Notes: generated by a model not told the origin, from the letters alone. A stretch of 47,580 bases of DNA from Ruminococcaceae bacterium UBA5401 (GCA_002409675.1 DHOB01000082.1:23514-71093); one strand, 5' to 3'; counted from the stretch's first letter, positions 16,304-25,021 are shown. Numbers and translations are program-made.

Positions 16304-17512
16304 TTAAATTGTTTCAGAAGCCTTTTTCAGAATCCCGAAGGCTTTGTCGCAGTCTTTTTCCGTCAGAATCAACGGGGGAATCAGGCGGATGATCCGGTCG
16401 CCGATGAGGGTGACCAGCAGCCTGTTGTCAAAGCAGGCGTGCTTCACCTGCAGGCCGAACGGACCGTCGTATTCGATTCCAATCAGCAGGCCCTTGCCGC
16501 GCACTTCTTTGACGTGCGGCAGCGTGCGGAGCTTGCGTGTCAGGTAGCCGCCCATCTTTTTGGCGTTGCCCGCCAGGTCGCGGTCCAGCAGCTCGTTGAT
16601 CTGCGCGAGAGAAGCGGCGCAGCACACGGGGTTGCCGCCGTAGGTCGTGCCGTGGGAGCCAAACGAGAAGGCTTTTGCAATCTCGTCGCTGGTGACGATT
16701 GCGGAAATCGGCATCCCGCCGCCCATCGCCTTGGCCATCGACAGGATATCCGGCTTGATGCCGTAATCCATGTACGCCATAATCCGCCCGGAGCGGCACC
16801 AGCCGGTCTGGACTTCGTCCAGCAGCAGCAAAAGTCCTTTTTCGTCGCAGAGCTTCCGCAGGCCCCGCAGGAATTCGGGCGTCGCCGGAATCACGCCGCC
16901 TTCGCCCTGAATCGGCTCCACCATAATCGCGATGGTGTTTTCCGTGACCTGCTCCCGGAACGAATCCAGGTTGTTGTATTCCGCGTAGGAAAATCCCGGG
17001 AGCATCGGCTTAAAGCCGATTTGGCAGGCGTTGTCCGGCTGGCCCGTGGCGGAAAGGGAGCCGTAGGTCCTGCCGTGGAAGCCGCCCTTCGCCGTGATAA
17101 TATGGTATTTGTTGGGGCCGTATTTTTCGACGCCGTATTTTCTGGCCATCTTAATCATGGCCTCGTTGGCCTCTGTGCCGGAATTCTGGTAATAAATCTT
17201 GTCGAAGCCCAGCGTGGTGCAGATTTTCTCCGCCAAAAGCGCCTGCGGAAGCGTATAGGGATAGTTGAACGTGTGGATTACGTCGCCGACCTGGTCCCGG
17301 ACGGCCGCCACGACCTTTTCGTTGCAGTTCCCGGCGCCGTTTACCGCAATCCCGCCGTAAAAATCGAGGTAGGCGTTGCCCTTCTCGTCATAGAGATACA
17401 TCCCCTTCGCCCGCTCGCATACGAAATCATAGCGCTCGTATGTCTCAATCATGTACTTGTGCACCAGGGCCTTGACGTCCTGTGCCGATTTGCCATATTC
17501 TTTGAGCCTCAC
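16304..17512 (-). CDS. Class III PLP aminotransferase (ArgD / putrescine aminotransferase-like)
   Basis: Cytoplasmic transaminase, 402 residues from a GTG at 17512 that follows TGAGGTG. The fold-type I signature is complete: QNSGTEANEAMIKMAR (PLP phosphate loop), LLLLDEVQTGW with the PLP-ring Asp, and the Schiff-base Lys in LSMAKAMGGG, with YGGNPVCCAA after it. The closest families are acetylornithine (ArgD) and omega-amine transaminases such as putrescine aminotransferase. No arginine genes are nearby; it leads a polyamine importer operon, which favours use of an imported diamine, but sequence alone cannot separate the two. It has a consensus promoter and a leader hairpin. Confidence 0.87.
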   Translation of the reverse strand: MRLKEYGKSAQDVKALVHKYMIETYERYDFVCERAKGMYLYDEKGNAYLDFYGGIAVNGAGNCNEKVVAAVRDQVGDVIHTFNYPYTLPQALLAEKICTTLGFDKIYYQNSGTEANEAMIKMARKYGVEKYGPNKYHIITAKGGFHGRTYGSLSATGQPDNACQIGFKPMLPGFSYAEYNNLDSFREQVTENTIAIMVEPIQGEGGVIPATPEFLRGLRKLCDEKGLLLLLDEVQTGWCRSGRIMAYMDYGIKPDILSMAKAMGGGMPISAIVTSDEIAKAFSFGSHGTTYGGNPVCCAASLAQINELLDRDLAGNAKKMGGYLTRKLRTLPHVKEVRGKGLLIGIEYDGPFGLQVKHACFDNRLLVTLIGDRIIRLIPPLILTEKDCDKAFGILKKASETI

Positions 17513-17605
17513 AACAAACACCTCAATATTAAAAAAATGAAGGAACAACGGCAGGAACCGCCGGCTGCCCAACACGGGTTTGAGAGTTTAAAAGTATGAA
17601 AACGC

Positions 17606-17653
17606 AAAAGAACAAGAGTGCCCTGTTTCTTTACAGAACACCCTTGTTCTTTT
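17606..17653 (-). promoter_or_regulatory. Long leader hairpin (attenuator-like) before the aminotransferase
   Basis: Arms 17606-17626 and 17633-17653 pair over 21 bp on the minus-strand RNA with three G-U pairs and a 6-base loop (AAAGAA). The 3' arm ends in UUUU followed by GCGUUUUC. It lies about 30 nt after the predicted transcription start and about 95 nt before the GTG. The shape suits a transcription attenuator or a protein-binding RNA element; the ligand is unknown. Confidence 0.65.
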
Positions 17654-17689
17654 AAAGCTGTCTTATGAAGTTCCTCTGAGATTGAACCT

Positions 17690-17718
17690 ATTATAAGCTG
17701 TGCGCATTGTCTTGTCAA
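17690..17718 (-). promoter_or_regulatory. Consensus promoter of the aminotransferase-potADBC operon
   Basis: On the minus strand a perfect TTGACA (17713-17718) and a perfect TATAAT (17690-17695) are separated by 17 bases. Transcription would begin near 17683, leaving a leader of about 170 nt that contains the 17606-17653 hairpin. Confidence 0.88.
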
Positions 17719-18049
17719 TACATTTTTTAATTTAAATTATGCAGCTTTTCCGTCTTCTGCCACTTCGCCGGTTTGCGCCGCGTCCTGTGGTCGCCGCGGG
17801 AAAATCCGGAAAATAAGGGCGATTTCAAGCATATGTCGGCCCTATATCGGCTCTTTAGAGGCGATGCGGCCTGTCAGGCGCCGCTTTTCCGCAAGGCTGG
17901 CAAAAGCCCGCCAAGCCGTAAAATGAATTACTATTTGCATAAAATTTCATTGTGTTCGCTCTTAATTTTCTACTCAGGAAAGTGGCCGGGTGGAATCCGG
18001 CCGGGCGATTTTATCGAGGGCGAAAAAACGGAATGAAGCCCCTAAGGGC
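17719..18049. other. Non-coding gap between the GH35 gene and the pot operon promoter
   Basis: About 330 bases with no convincing gene. It includes a GC hairpin (GGCCGG paired with CCGGCC, about 17983-18001) and a short stem just after the GH35 stop (AGCCC paired with GGGCT, 18036-18050, with a T6 run on the minus strand about 10 bases further on at 18024-18029), which may be a weak terminator. A low-complexity AT stretch covers about 17920-17970. No tRNA, riboswitch or repeat family was recognised. Confidence 0.5.
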
Positions 18050-19807
18050 TCAGTCAAGCTTCGGCTCCGCTTCAAACGTCACACAGCCTGCCGCTTTCCC
18101 TTCGGTCTCAAAGACGATTAATTCATTCTGTCCCCGACGCAGCAGAGGGGCGGGAACGTAAAGGCGCTTCTGAGGACCTTTTTCCCAAAAGCGTCCGAGA
18201 TTAAATCCATTGAGCAACGCGCAGCCCTTTCCCCAGCCGGATAAATCCAGAAAAGTATCTCCCGCCCTTTCTATGGAAAACAAGATGCGGTAAAACGCCG
18301 GGACTCCCTTTTGGTACCCCTTTGCGAAATCAAGTTTTTTAAGCATAGTGGTATCAAATTCGAGCGAATACATCTTCCATCCACAGTGACCGTGACCGTT
18401 CAGCAATACTGAGCTTTGGATGCCCTTCCTTTGATCTTTCAGCTTCGGGCCGTAATTGACACGCCCCATATTTTCCATAAGGATATCCAGCTGTGCAAAA
18501 TTGCGCCCGGATTCGGGAATATCATATTCCCTTTCCAGCTCGTGATCATACAGTGTCAGAAAGGGCTGCTGATCCAAGAAAATCTGAGCGCGGTCACCCG
18601 CCCCCAGAAGCTGCAGCTTTTCGATTTGAATCTCTTTCCTCACCGCAGAGCGGTACAAAGTATATCCATAGTTTTGCCCGAGTTTTTCCATGGAGACAGG
18701 CCAGGGGCTTTCGACCGGCGAAGAAATGTCCTTCAATGCGGAAAAAAGCGAAACCCGGCCGGATACTTTCTGCTCTCCATAAAACCGCTTTTCAATCTTC
18801 GTTGAAAATGTTGCTGCAGGTATTTCGGCGTACTTGGCAATCACCTTTTGAAAAGCCCGATATTTTGGTGTGATTTCTCCGTCTTCCGACAGCGGCGCGT
18901 CGTAGTCGTAAGAGGTCACGTCCGGAGTGAGCCGGTCATAGTAGTTGGAACCGTTCATAAACTCAAAGTTGGTCCCGCCGTGGAACATATATAGGTTGAC
19001 ACTGCCCTGCGAAAGAATCGTATCGAGGTCGTTGCAATTCTCTTCCAAAATCGATTTGTGGTGCCTGTCGTCCCCCCACGCGTCGAACCATCCCGGCCAA
19101 AATTCCATGACCATCAAAGGTCCTCCGGCTTTGAGGCGCTTTTTCAGCATCGCCAGCCGGGTTGAAGCTTTCGAGCCGAAATTGGCGGTCGGATGCGCGC
19201 CTTCGACAGAACCGGCTTCAAGGTAGTCCATCCACGGCCCATCGGAAGTGACCAGCGGAACCGTGACGCCGTCGGCGCGCATCTCGTCGCGCAGTGCCTC
19301 AAGATAGGCTTTTTCATCGCCAAAGGCGCCATACTCGTTCTCCACCTGCATCATAAGGATCGGGCCGCCGTTGTCGATCTGCAGCGGCGCAAGAATCTCG
19401 AACAGTCGGGAATAGTATTCCCTGACCGCCCTGAGAAACGGCGGATAGGTGCTGCGCAGGCGCATCCCGTCGTCCGCGAGCAGCCAGGCGGGCAGCCCTC
19501 CAAATTCCCATTCGGCGCAAATGTAGGGCGACGGACGCACAATGGCCCACAAGCCCACTTCTTGCGCAGTTTTCAGAAAGCCGGCAACATCTCTTCGCCC
19601 GTCGAAAAGAAATTTCCCGCGTTTCGGCTCATGAAAATTCCATGGAATATACGTCTCTACAGTATTGCATCCCATGGCCCGTAACTTTTCCAGCCGATCG
19701 CGCCAATACTCCGGCACCACGCGGAAATAGTGAATGGAACCTGAGATGATTTTAAACGGTTTTCCATCGAGGTAAAACCGATCCCTTATTTCAAAACGGC
19801 TCTTCAT
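18050..19807 (-). CDS. GH35 beta-galactosidase
   Basis: Glycoside hydrolase family 35, 585 residues, releasing terminal beta-linked galactose. The catalytic TIM barrel (about 1-330) has the family start FYLDGKPFKIISGSIHYFR, the acid/base E158 in QVENEYG and the nucleophile E235 in MEFWPGWFDAWG, followed by beta-sandwich domains (about 380-585) ending with GFNLGRFWEKGPQ. No signal peptide is visible, so it is probably cytoplasmic and acts on imported oligosaccharides. It is the last gene of a sugar operon behind two permeases and a binding protein, 49 bases after the permease at 19857. Confidence 0.95.
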   Translation of the reverse strand: MKSRFEIRDRFYLDGKPFKIISGSIHYFRVVPEYWRDRLEKLRAMGCNTVETYIPWNFHEPKRGKFLFDGRRDVAGFLKTAQEVGLWAIVRPSPYICAEWEFGGLPAWLLADDGMRLRSTYPPFLRAVREYYSRLFEILAPLQIDNGGPILMMQVENEYGAFGDEKAYLEALRDEMRADGVTVPLVTSDGPWMDYLEAGSVEGAHPTANFGSKASTRLAMLKKRLKAGGPLMVMEFWPGWFDAWGDDRHHKSILEENCNDLDTILSQGSVNLYMFHGGTNFEFMNGSNYYDRLTPDVTSYDYDAPLSEDGEITPKYRAFQKVIAKYAEIPAATFSTKIEKRFYGEQKVSGRVSLFSALKDISSPVESPWPVSMEKLGQNYGYTLYRSAVRKEIQIEKLQLLGAGDRAQIFLDQQPFLTLYDHELEREYDIPESGRNFAQLDILMENMGRVNYGPKLKDQRKGIQSSVLLNGHGHCGWKMYSLEFDTTMLKKLDFAKGYQKGVPAFYRILFSIERAGDTFLDLSGWGKGCALLNGFNLGRFWEKGPQKRLYVPAPLLRRGQNELIVFETEGKAAGCVTFEAEPKLD

Positions 19808-19856
19808 GTCTTTCTTCTTTCTGAAATCATCTATGGATTTGAAAAATATCGAATTT

Positions 19857-20696
19857 CTATTTTACTGAACCGATGATGCCAGCGACAAACTGTTTCTGCA
19901 TCACAAAGAAAAGGAATCCTGTCGGAAGAGTAGCAATTACAATTCCGGCCATGATCATTCCGTAATTCGGCGTGTATGAAGATCCCATGGCGGAAAGGAT
20001 GAGGGGGACCGTGCGCTTCTGCGGTTCCTGAAGCGCAACCAAAGGCCACAAATAGTTGTTCCAGCTGGTCATAAAAGTGATAATAGCACCTGCGGCATAG
20101 GTAGGCCTCATGACCGGCATGTACATATGAATAAACACACCAGGCTCATTGAGGCCATCCATGCGCGCCGCCTCAAGAATGTCCTTAGGAAAGCTTTTTG
20201 TGTTCTGGCGGAAGAAGAAAATCAGAAAAGCCGTGCAGATATAGGGCGCAATGACAGAAAACATGGTATTTAGCCCGATGCCCCTGAGGCCTGCCCTTCC
20301 CGCCATGCTGAACATGCGATACAGCGGAATCATCAGGGCACAAAACGGCATCATCATTGAAAGCAGAAGGATATTAAACACGCGGTCACGCGCTTTGCTG
20401 TGGAAAATTTCAAAGCCATAGCCTGCCACGGAAGAAAGGAGCAGTGCCAGCACTGTGGTGACGGCAGCAATCATTGCCGAATTGCCAAGCGAAATTCCGA
20501 AGCTGAGATCGCTATGAAACAGGTTTCCAAGATTCTCCGCAAGGTGCGGGCCGAAAGTCAATTTCCCCACATTGACTTCCCTGGCGTTGTTTGTGGCGGA
20601 CACGATCATCCAGAAAAACGGAAAAATGGACAGGAACGATAGAACAATCAGGAAAAAATATTTTAAAATCGAAAGGGGGATGTTTTTCTTCTTCAT
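19857..20696 (-). CDS. Carbohydrate ABC transporter permease (MalG/LacG type)
   Basis: Inner-membrane permease, 279 residues with six predicted helices, starting ILKYFFLIVLSFLSIFPFFWMIVSA. The EAA loop that contacts the ATPase is visible as EAARMDGLNEPGVFIHMYMPVMRPT (about 162-186), and the C-terminus GLIFFVMQKQFVAGIIGSVK-like ending is typical of MalG-family proteins. The start overlaps the stop of the first permease by 4 bases (ATGA). No dedicated ATPase gene lies in this cluster, so it probably shares an MsmK-like ATPase encoded elsewhere, as is common for CUT1 sugar importers in Firmicutes. Confidence 0.94.
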   Translation of the reverse strand: MKKKNIPLSILKYFFLIVLSFLSIFPFFWMIVSATNNAREVNVGKLTFGPHLAENLGNLFHSDLSFGISLGNSAMIAAVTTVLALLLSSVAGYGFEIFHSKARDRVFNILLLSMMMPFCALMIPLYRMFSMAGRAGLRGIGLNTMFSVIAPYICTAFLIFFFRQNTKSFPKDILEAARMDGLNEPGVFIHMYMPVMRPTYAAGAIITFMTSWNNYLWPLVALQEPQKRTVPLILSAMGSSYTPNYGMIMAGIVIATLPTGFLFFVMQKQFVAGIIGSVK

Positions 20697-21616
20697 TGAT
20701 TCTCTTTCCCTCCTAATTTCATCTGCACCATGGAAAGGAGCATGATCAGAACCACCACGATGAAAGCCACCGCAGAAGCATATCCAAAGTTAGGCGTATA
20801 TTTAAAGCAGAGATTATAAATGTACTGCGAAATCGTAATGGTTCCGTTCGCCGGTCCGCCCTGGGTGATATTCTGCACCTCGTCAAAGAGCTGCAGCGTC
20901 CCTATTGTCGAGGTAATCGTAGTGAACAGGATAATCGGCTTTAAAAGAGGAATCGTCATGTAGTTCAGTTTCTGCATGAAATTGGCCCCGTCGATTTCGG
21001 CGGCCTCATAAATGCTCGGTTCAATATTCTGCATCCCGGAAAGATAGAAAATCATATTGTATCCGGTCCAGCGCCAAGTGATGGACAAAATGATCAGGAC
21101 CTTTGCCCAAAAGGCATCCGTTGTCCACATAATTGGGGAAAGCCCAAGATGGACAAGCATCTGATTGAAAAGGCCGTCATTTGAAAAAATACTTTTCATG
21201 ATCAGCGAATAAGAAACCAGAGATGTGATGCAGGGCATGAAAATCGCAACCCGAAAGAATGTGCGGCCTTTCAAACTCTTATCGTTCAGCAGTACAGAAA
21301 TAATCAGGGCCAGAACAAGCATGATCGGGACCTGGATAATCAGATAGATAAACGTGTTGCCTAAGGCCTTGCCCACCGTTTGATCATGGAAAAGTCTCCG
21401 ATAATTAGCCAGACCGCCAAAGTGCATGTTGATGCCTTTCCCCGTCTGAAAAGACATGACGAGTGCTCCAACCATCGGGAAAAATACGAAAATTGAGATT
21501 AGGACAATACCGAGAGCAACAAATCCCCACCCCCAGCGATTCATTTTTTTCTCTAAAGTATGGTGCGTCAGCTTCTTCGAACTTTGTCCGGCAGCTGTCG
21601 TACGGTTGCCATCCAT
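20693..21616 (-). CDS. Carbohydrate ABC transporter permease (MalF/LacF type)
   Basis: First permease of the sugar importer, 307 residues from the ATG at 21616, which has a near-perfect AAGGAGGG site 7 bases upstream; a longer frame overlaps the binding-protein gene and is rejected. The first helix is WGFVALGIVLISIFVFFPMVGALVMSF; the EAA loop reads EAAEIDGANFMQKLNYMTIPLL. The ribosome site directly follows the T-run of the hairpin at 21632-21671, so translation and read-through of that hairpin may be linked. Confidence 0.94.
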   Translation of the reverse strand: MDGNRTTAAGQSSKKLTHHTLEKKMNRWGWGFVALGIVLISIFVFFPMVGALVMSFQTGKGINMHFGGLANYRRLFHDQTVGKALGNTFIYLIIQVPIMLVLALIISVLLNDKSLKGRTFFRVAIFMPCITSLVSYSLIMKSIFSNDGLFNQMLVHLGLSPIMWTTDAFWAKVLIILSITWRWTGYNMIFYLSGMQNIEPSIYEAAEIDGANFMQKLNYMTIPLLKPIILFTTITSTIGTLQLFDEVQNITQGGPANGTITISQYIYNLCFKYTPNFGYASAVAFIVVVLIMLLSMVQMKLGGKENQ

Positions 21617-21631
21617 ACGAAAACCCTCCTT

Positions 21632-21671
21632 AAAAAAGCAGCCGTTGCCATCCCTGGCAATGGCCGCTTTT
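21632..21671 (-). terminator. Intercistronic terminator/attenuator after the sugar-binding protein gene
   Basis: Minus-strand arms AGCGGCCATTGCCA and TGGCAACGGCTGCT pair around a 4-base loop with a few mismatches and are followed by TTTTTT (plus-strand 21632-21637), then directly by the permease ribosome site. It would let the binding protein be made in excess over the permeases, a known pattern for ABC importers. Confidence 0.75.
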
Positions 21672-21689
21672 GCTTTGCTTTGACTTTCG

Positions 21690-23048
21690 TTATCCGGCAG
21701 CGGAAACAATACCCTCTACTTCGGTCTGCGCATTCTTTAACGTATCGTCAAGGGAAGCTCCCTTTAAAATGCTCTGGACCACTTCGGTCATTTTATTTTC
21801 AATATCATAGGTAGACGTGCCGTAATTCACAGCCGGAATGTTTTTAGTCCACCCGATCCAGTCTTTGTAGATCGCCTGGTTGCTGAAGAAAGCATCCGGC
21901 AAACTGACATTTTTACCGGACGAAGCATCCTTGTATGTGCTGACGAGGCTGATATCCTTGCACAGGTTGTCGAGCAGCTCCGTATCGGAGGCAAAAGTCT
22001 TGCTCAGAAAGTCTTTTGCGGTATCCCTGCCGGGCACCTTGTCAATCACATACCAGCTGGCTCCGCCGCAGTTGGTCGCATTGACGGCACCGGAAACGTT
22101 GGACATTTTCGGGAAAGACGCAACCGCCCATTTGCCGGACTGATCGGTCGCCTTCTTGATGCTTGAAGCATACCAGCAGCCGTTGACAGCAGTGGCGACC
22201 TTGCCTTCATTCACCGCCGCAACCCCGGCATCCCAGCCGGAAGCCGTGATGGTGATTCCCGCCGTCTGCATCTTTTTATAGATGGTAAGCGCTTCTTTAA
22301 GCGCGGGATTGCCGGCAATATCGGCTTTTCCATCGGCATCGACATACCATTTGCCCGCAGACTGCATCATCATGCGGATCAGCCCAAGATCGCTCGGATC
22401 GACGGAAAGCATGGCCTTGCCTGTTTTCGCCTTGACCGCCTTGCCAATTTCAATGAACTTGTCCCAAGTCAGGTTTTCCATATCAGCAGGCTTATAGCCG
22501 GCTTTTTGAAGCAGATCCGTACGATAAAACACGCACGCCACGCCGCTGTCAAAGGGAACGCCGTAGATTTTCCCATCCTCCGTCATGGTCTTCAGTTTGT
22601 AATCCATGAATTTATCCGCTTTCGTGACGTCGGAAAGGTCGCTGAGGACGCCCGGATAGGATTTCAGGTAATTCTGAATCCGGTAGTCTTCAATCAGCAC
22701 AATGTTCGGCATCCCGTCCATATTTCCGGATTCAAAGGCTGTGTTCAGCTTTGCGACAATGTCGTTCTGCGCCATACTGACAACGCTTACCGTAACATCC
22801 GGATTGATTTTCGCATACGCCGCTTTCGCCTCATTTGCAGCTTTTACATTGAAGGTATCATCCCAGGCCCAGATGGTAAGTTTCTTCGCTGTGTCCGAGG
22901 CTGCCGAAGAAGCGGTCGCCTGAGTCTTTTCACCCCCTGATGAAGCGTTGGCGGCAGAGCTGGCCGTTCCGCCGTTTCCGCCGCAGGCGGCCATGCTTAT
23001 CAGCATAACCGCACTAAGGACAGTTGCTACAACGCGATTGCACTTCAT
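21690..23048 (-). CDS. Sugar ABC transporter solute-binding lipoprotein
   Basis: Extracellular binding protein of a CUT1-type importer, 452 residues. The signal peptide MKCNRVVATVLSAVMLISMAAC ends in a lipobox with C22, followed by a Gly/Ser/Ala-rich linker (about 23-55). The mature part begins KKLTIWAWDDTFNVKAANEAK, characteristic of family 1 (MalE-like) binding proteins, and holds YGVPFDSGVACVFYRTDLLQKAGYK. The start follows GGGAGGA. It is preceded by its own candidate promoter and direct repeats. The ligand is probably a galactoside-containing oligosaccharide because GH35 ends the operon; that is inference. Confidence 0.94.
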   Translation of the reverse strand: MKCNRVVATVLSAVMLISMAACGGNGGTASSAANASSGGEKTQATASSAASDTAKKLTIWAWDDTFNVKAANEAKAAYAKINPDVTVSVVSMAQNDIVAKLNTAFESGNMDGMPNIVLIEDYRIQNYLKSYPGVLSDLSDVTKADKFMDYKLKTMTEDGKIYGVPFDSGVACVFYRTDLLQKAGYKPADMENLTWDKFIEIGKAVKAKTGKAMLSVDPSDLGLIRMMMQSAGKWYVDADGKADIAGNPALKEALTIYKKMQTAGITITASGWDAGVAAVNEGKVATAVNGCWYASSIKKATDQSGKWAVASFPKMSNVSGAVNATNCGGASWYVIDKVPGRDTAKDFLSKTFASDTELLDNLCKDISLVSTYKDASSGKNVSLPDAFFSNQAIYKDWIGWTKNIPAVNYGTSTYDIENKMTEVVQSILKGASLDDTLKNAQTEVEGIVSAAG

Positions 23049-23125
23049 AGTCGATTCCTCCCATAGAATTTGTGTCCATATACATTTTTTTCAAACTATA
23101 TCAGTATTTTATCATTAATTTATAC

Positions 23126-23140
23126 AAATCCATAGGATTT
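23126..23140. promoter_or_regulatory. 15-bp palindrome near the sugar-operon start
   Basis: AAATCC-ATA-GGATTT, a perfect 6-base-arm palindrome, lies just downstream of the candidate -10 (23152-23157) and upstream of the binding-protein gene. This is a position where an operator would be expected. Confidence 0.5.
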
Positions 23141-23214
23141 TTTTCAGATGAATTATCCTTATTTTTTGAAGTTGCGGCAAGGCTGTCCAAATGAAATTCG
23201 CATTTTTTTCAGAT
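23137..23214. repeat. 13-base direct repeats bracketing the sugar-operon promoter
   Basis: ATTTTTTTCAGAT occurs at 23137-23149 and again at 23202-23214, exactly 65 bases apart in the same orientation. One copy lies around the transcription start and one upstream of the -35. They are candidate binding sites for the AraC-type response regulator, but they are A/T-rich and could be chance. Confidence 0.5.
23152..23180 (-). promoter_or_regulatory. Candidate promoter of the sugar-transport genes
   Basis: On the minus strand TTGCCG (23175-23180) and GATAAT (23152-23157) are 17 bases apart, in the 175-base gap between the histidine kinase and the binding-protein gene. The -35 is imperfect, as expected for an activator-dependent promoter. 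Confidence 0.55.
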
Positions 23215-23223
23215 ATTGGTATT

Positions 23224-25008
23224 TTATTCCGATGTGTCACTGCCCTTCCGGATAACAGGGAGCGTAACTTTTACAGAGGTCCCGTGCCCCGGCTCGCTGA
23301 AAATTTTCACCCCGTATCGCTCGCCGAACAGCAAATGGACCCGGGCATTCACATTCCGGATGCCAATCGAATAGCTGTCCTCGTCCGGCCGGGCGGTAAG
23401 AAGTCTGTCGGCTTTGCTCTGAGGCATTCCGACACCGTCGTCAATGATCTCACAACACAGGCTTTCGTTGTGGCAGTCAATCAGCACGGAAATCACCCCT
23501 CTTTTCCGGTCGGCAAAAGCGTGGAAAAAGGAATTTTCCAGAAACGGCTGCAACAGCAGCTTCGGTATCTGACAGCCCGAGGCGGAAGGACTCAGATATA
23601 TATTCGCCTGAATCTGCTGGCCGAATCGGATTTTCTGCAGAAAAATATAATTTTTTAAATTCTCCACTTCTTCTGAAGCGGGGATCAAGCTCCGGCTGCC
23701 GCCGATAGTGCTGTGCAGCAGCATGGAAAACGTGTCGATACTTCTGATCGCTTTTTCCGAATCCTTCTGCCAGATGAGCCATTTTATGGAAGTCAGAGTA
23801 TTATAAATGAAGTGGGGATTGATCTGCATCTGAAGCGTGTGGATCTCCATCCGGCGCTTTTCCCGTTCCAGCTCAATAAGCTGGCGCATATAGCGGTTAA
23901 GATGCTCAATCATGATGTGGAAGGCTTTGGAAAGCTGCTGCACTTCATAGCCGCCCTGGATAACCTCGACATGGTCCGGAAGGCCCTTTTCCGTGACCTT
24001 GTCCATTGTATGGACAAGCTTGTTGATCGGCCGGGTAATCTGGCTGATGAAAATAAAGACAGCGGCAAGCACCAAAGCGGTGACGGCCAAACAGACCAGC
24101 AGGATATAGGCGCTGCCCTGCATTTCGTTCAAGGCGCGTATGTAGTCAAAAGCGCTTACAATATGCAGATTCCACCTGGGCATGGTTCGCGTGAGCATAA
24201 GGACCGGCTTATTCTGCAGCGTTGTATAGCGGCTGTTTTCCTTATGGGAATCCATATCCCGGATAATTTGTTTCAGCTCCTCGTCTTTTTGCCCCACAAG
24301 GCTGTGATTCGGCGAGGATACAACGGTGCCCGACTCGTCCAGCAGCATCAGATTGTTTGTGCTGTTCCCGAGATTGTCAAAAAAAGCCTGCAGGTCCCGC
24401 TGCGTCATAACGACATATACAAAGCCGTACACGGCTTGGGAGCCGGGAGAGGCAAGGGCCTTCAGAGCGATGAAGGCACTGCTGCCTTTGGAATTTTTTG
24501 TGATTCCCTGCGGCACATAGCGGTACAGAATCCGGTTCGGGTGTTCCCGGGCCTCCTGCGTAATTCTGCTTCCGAGCAGCTCTTTGACCGATATGGAAAG
24601 GCTGGACTGGTTGCTGACATAGCTCTGCTCATTCAGGCCGACCACCGCAACGTCATAAAAAGTATCCGGCTTAACCGTATCGAGTTGTTTAATCATATCG
24701 TAAACCAGGGTAAATGTTCTGGGATTTTCCGGTTCGGTCTTTAAATATTGAGAAAAGGCCCAGCTGTTGTTGATTGTCAGTTCCACGTCGGTGATCCTGT
24801 CGTTCATCGCTTCCATTTTTGCCTGGACCATCGCCATGATCTGCCGATTTGAATAGTTCATCGTCTCTATGTATCCCTGCCGCGTCATGTTGCGTGCGGC
24901 GACGAGAGTGAAGGCAGAAATAGCCAGGACGCCCAGCACGACAACGCATGTGATCTTCCGAAACAGGCTGCCGGGATGCATGGCACTGGTTTTTTCTCTG
25001 AGATTCAC
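23224..25008 (-). CDS. YesM-type sensor histidine kinase
   Basis: Membrane sensor kinase, 594 residues from a GTG at 25008 that follows GAGGGGG. Helix 1 is about 18-38 (ITCVVVLGVLAISAFTLVAA), then an extracellular Cache-like sensing region (about 40-300), helix 2 (ILLVCLAVTALVLAAVFIF), a HAMP linker (ITRPINKLVHTMDKV), the His_kinase domain with the phospho-acceptor His in QMQINPHFIYNTL, and a C-terminal HATPase (DDGVGMPQSKADRLL, NVNARVHLLFG). This family senses sugars, often through a binding protein. It starts 13 bases after the response regulator stop, so the pair is coupled. It probably activates the sugar operon downstream. Confidence 0.93.
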   Translation of the reverse strand: MNLREKTSAMHPGSLFRKITCVVVLGVLAISAFTLVAARNMTRQGYIETMNYSNRQIMAMVQAKMEAMNDRITDVELTINNSWAFSQYLKTEPENPRTFTLVYDMIKQLDTVKPDTFYDVAVVGLNEQSYVSNQSSLSISVKELLGSRITQEAREHPNRILYRYVPQGITKNSKGSSAFIALKALASPGSQAVYGFVYVVMTQRDLQAFFDNLGNSTNNLMLLDESGTVVSSPNHSLVGQKDEELKQIIRDMDSHKENSRYTTLQNKPVLMLTRTMPRWNLHIVSAFDYIRALNEMQGSAYILLVCLAVTALVLAAVFIFISQITRPINKLVHTMDKVTEKGLPDHVEVIQGGYEVQQLSKAFHIMIEHLNRYMRQLIELEREKRRMEIHTLQMQINPHFIYNTLTSIKWLIWQKDSEKAIRSIDTFSMLLHSTIGGSRSLIPASEEVENLKNYIFLQKIRFGQQIQANIYLSPSASGCQIPKLLLQPFLENSFFHAFADRKRGVISVLIDCHNESLCCEIIDDGVGMPQSKADRLLTARPDEDSYSIGIRNVNARVHLLFGERYGVKIFSEPGHGTSVKVTLPVIRKGSDTSE

Positions 25009-25021
25009 TTGTTTGGCCCCC

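Noticed and set aside
17773..18036. Small plus-strand frame in the gap before the pot promoter
   Set aside because: No ribosome site and no recognisable protein; the gap looks non-coding.
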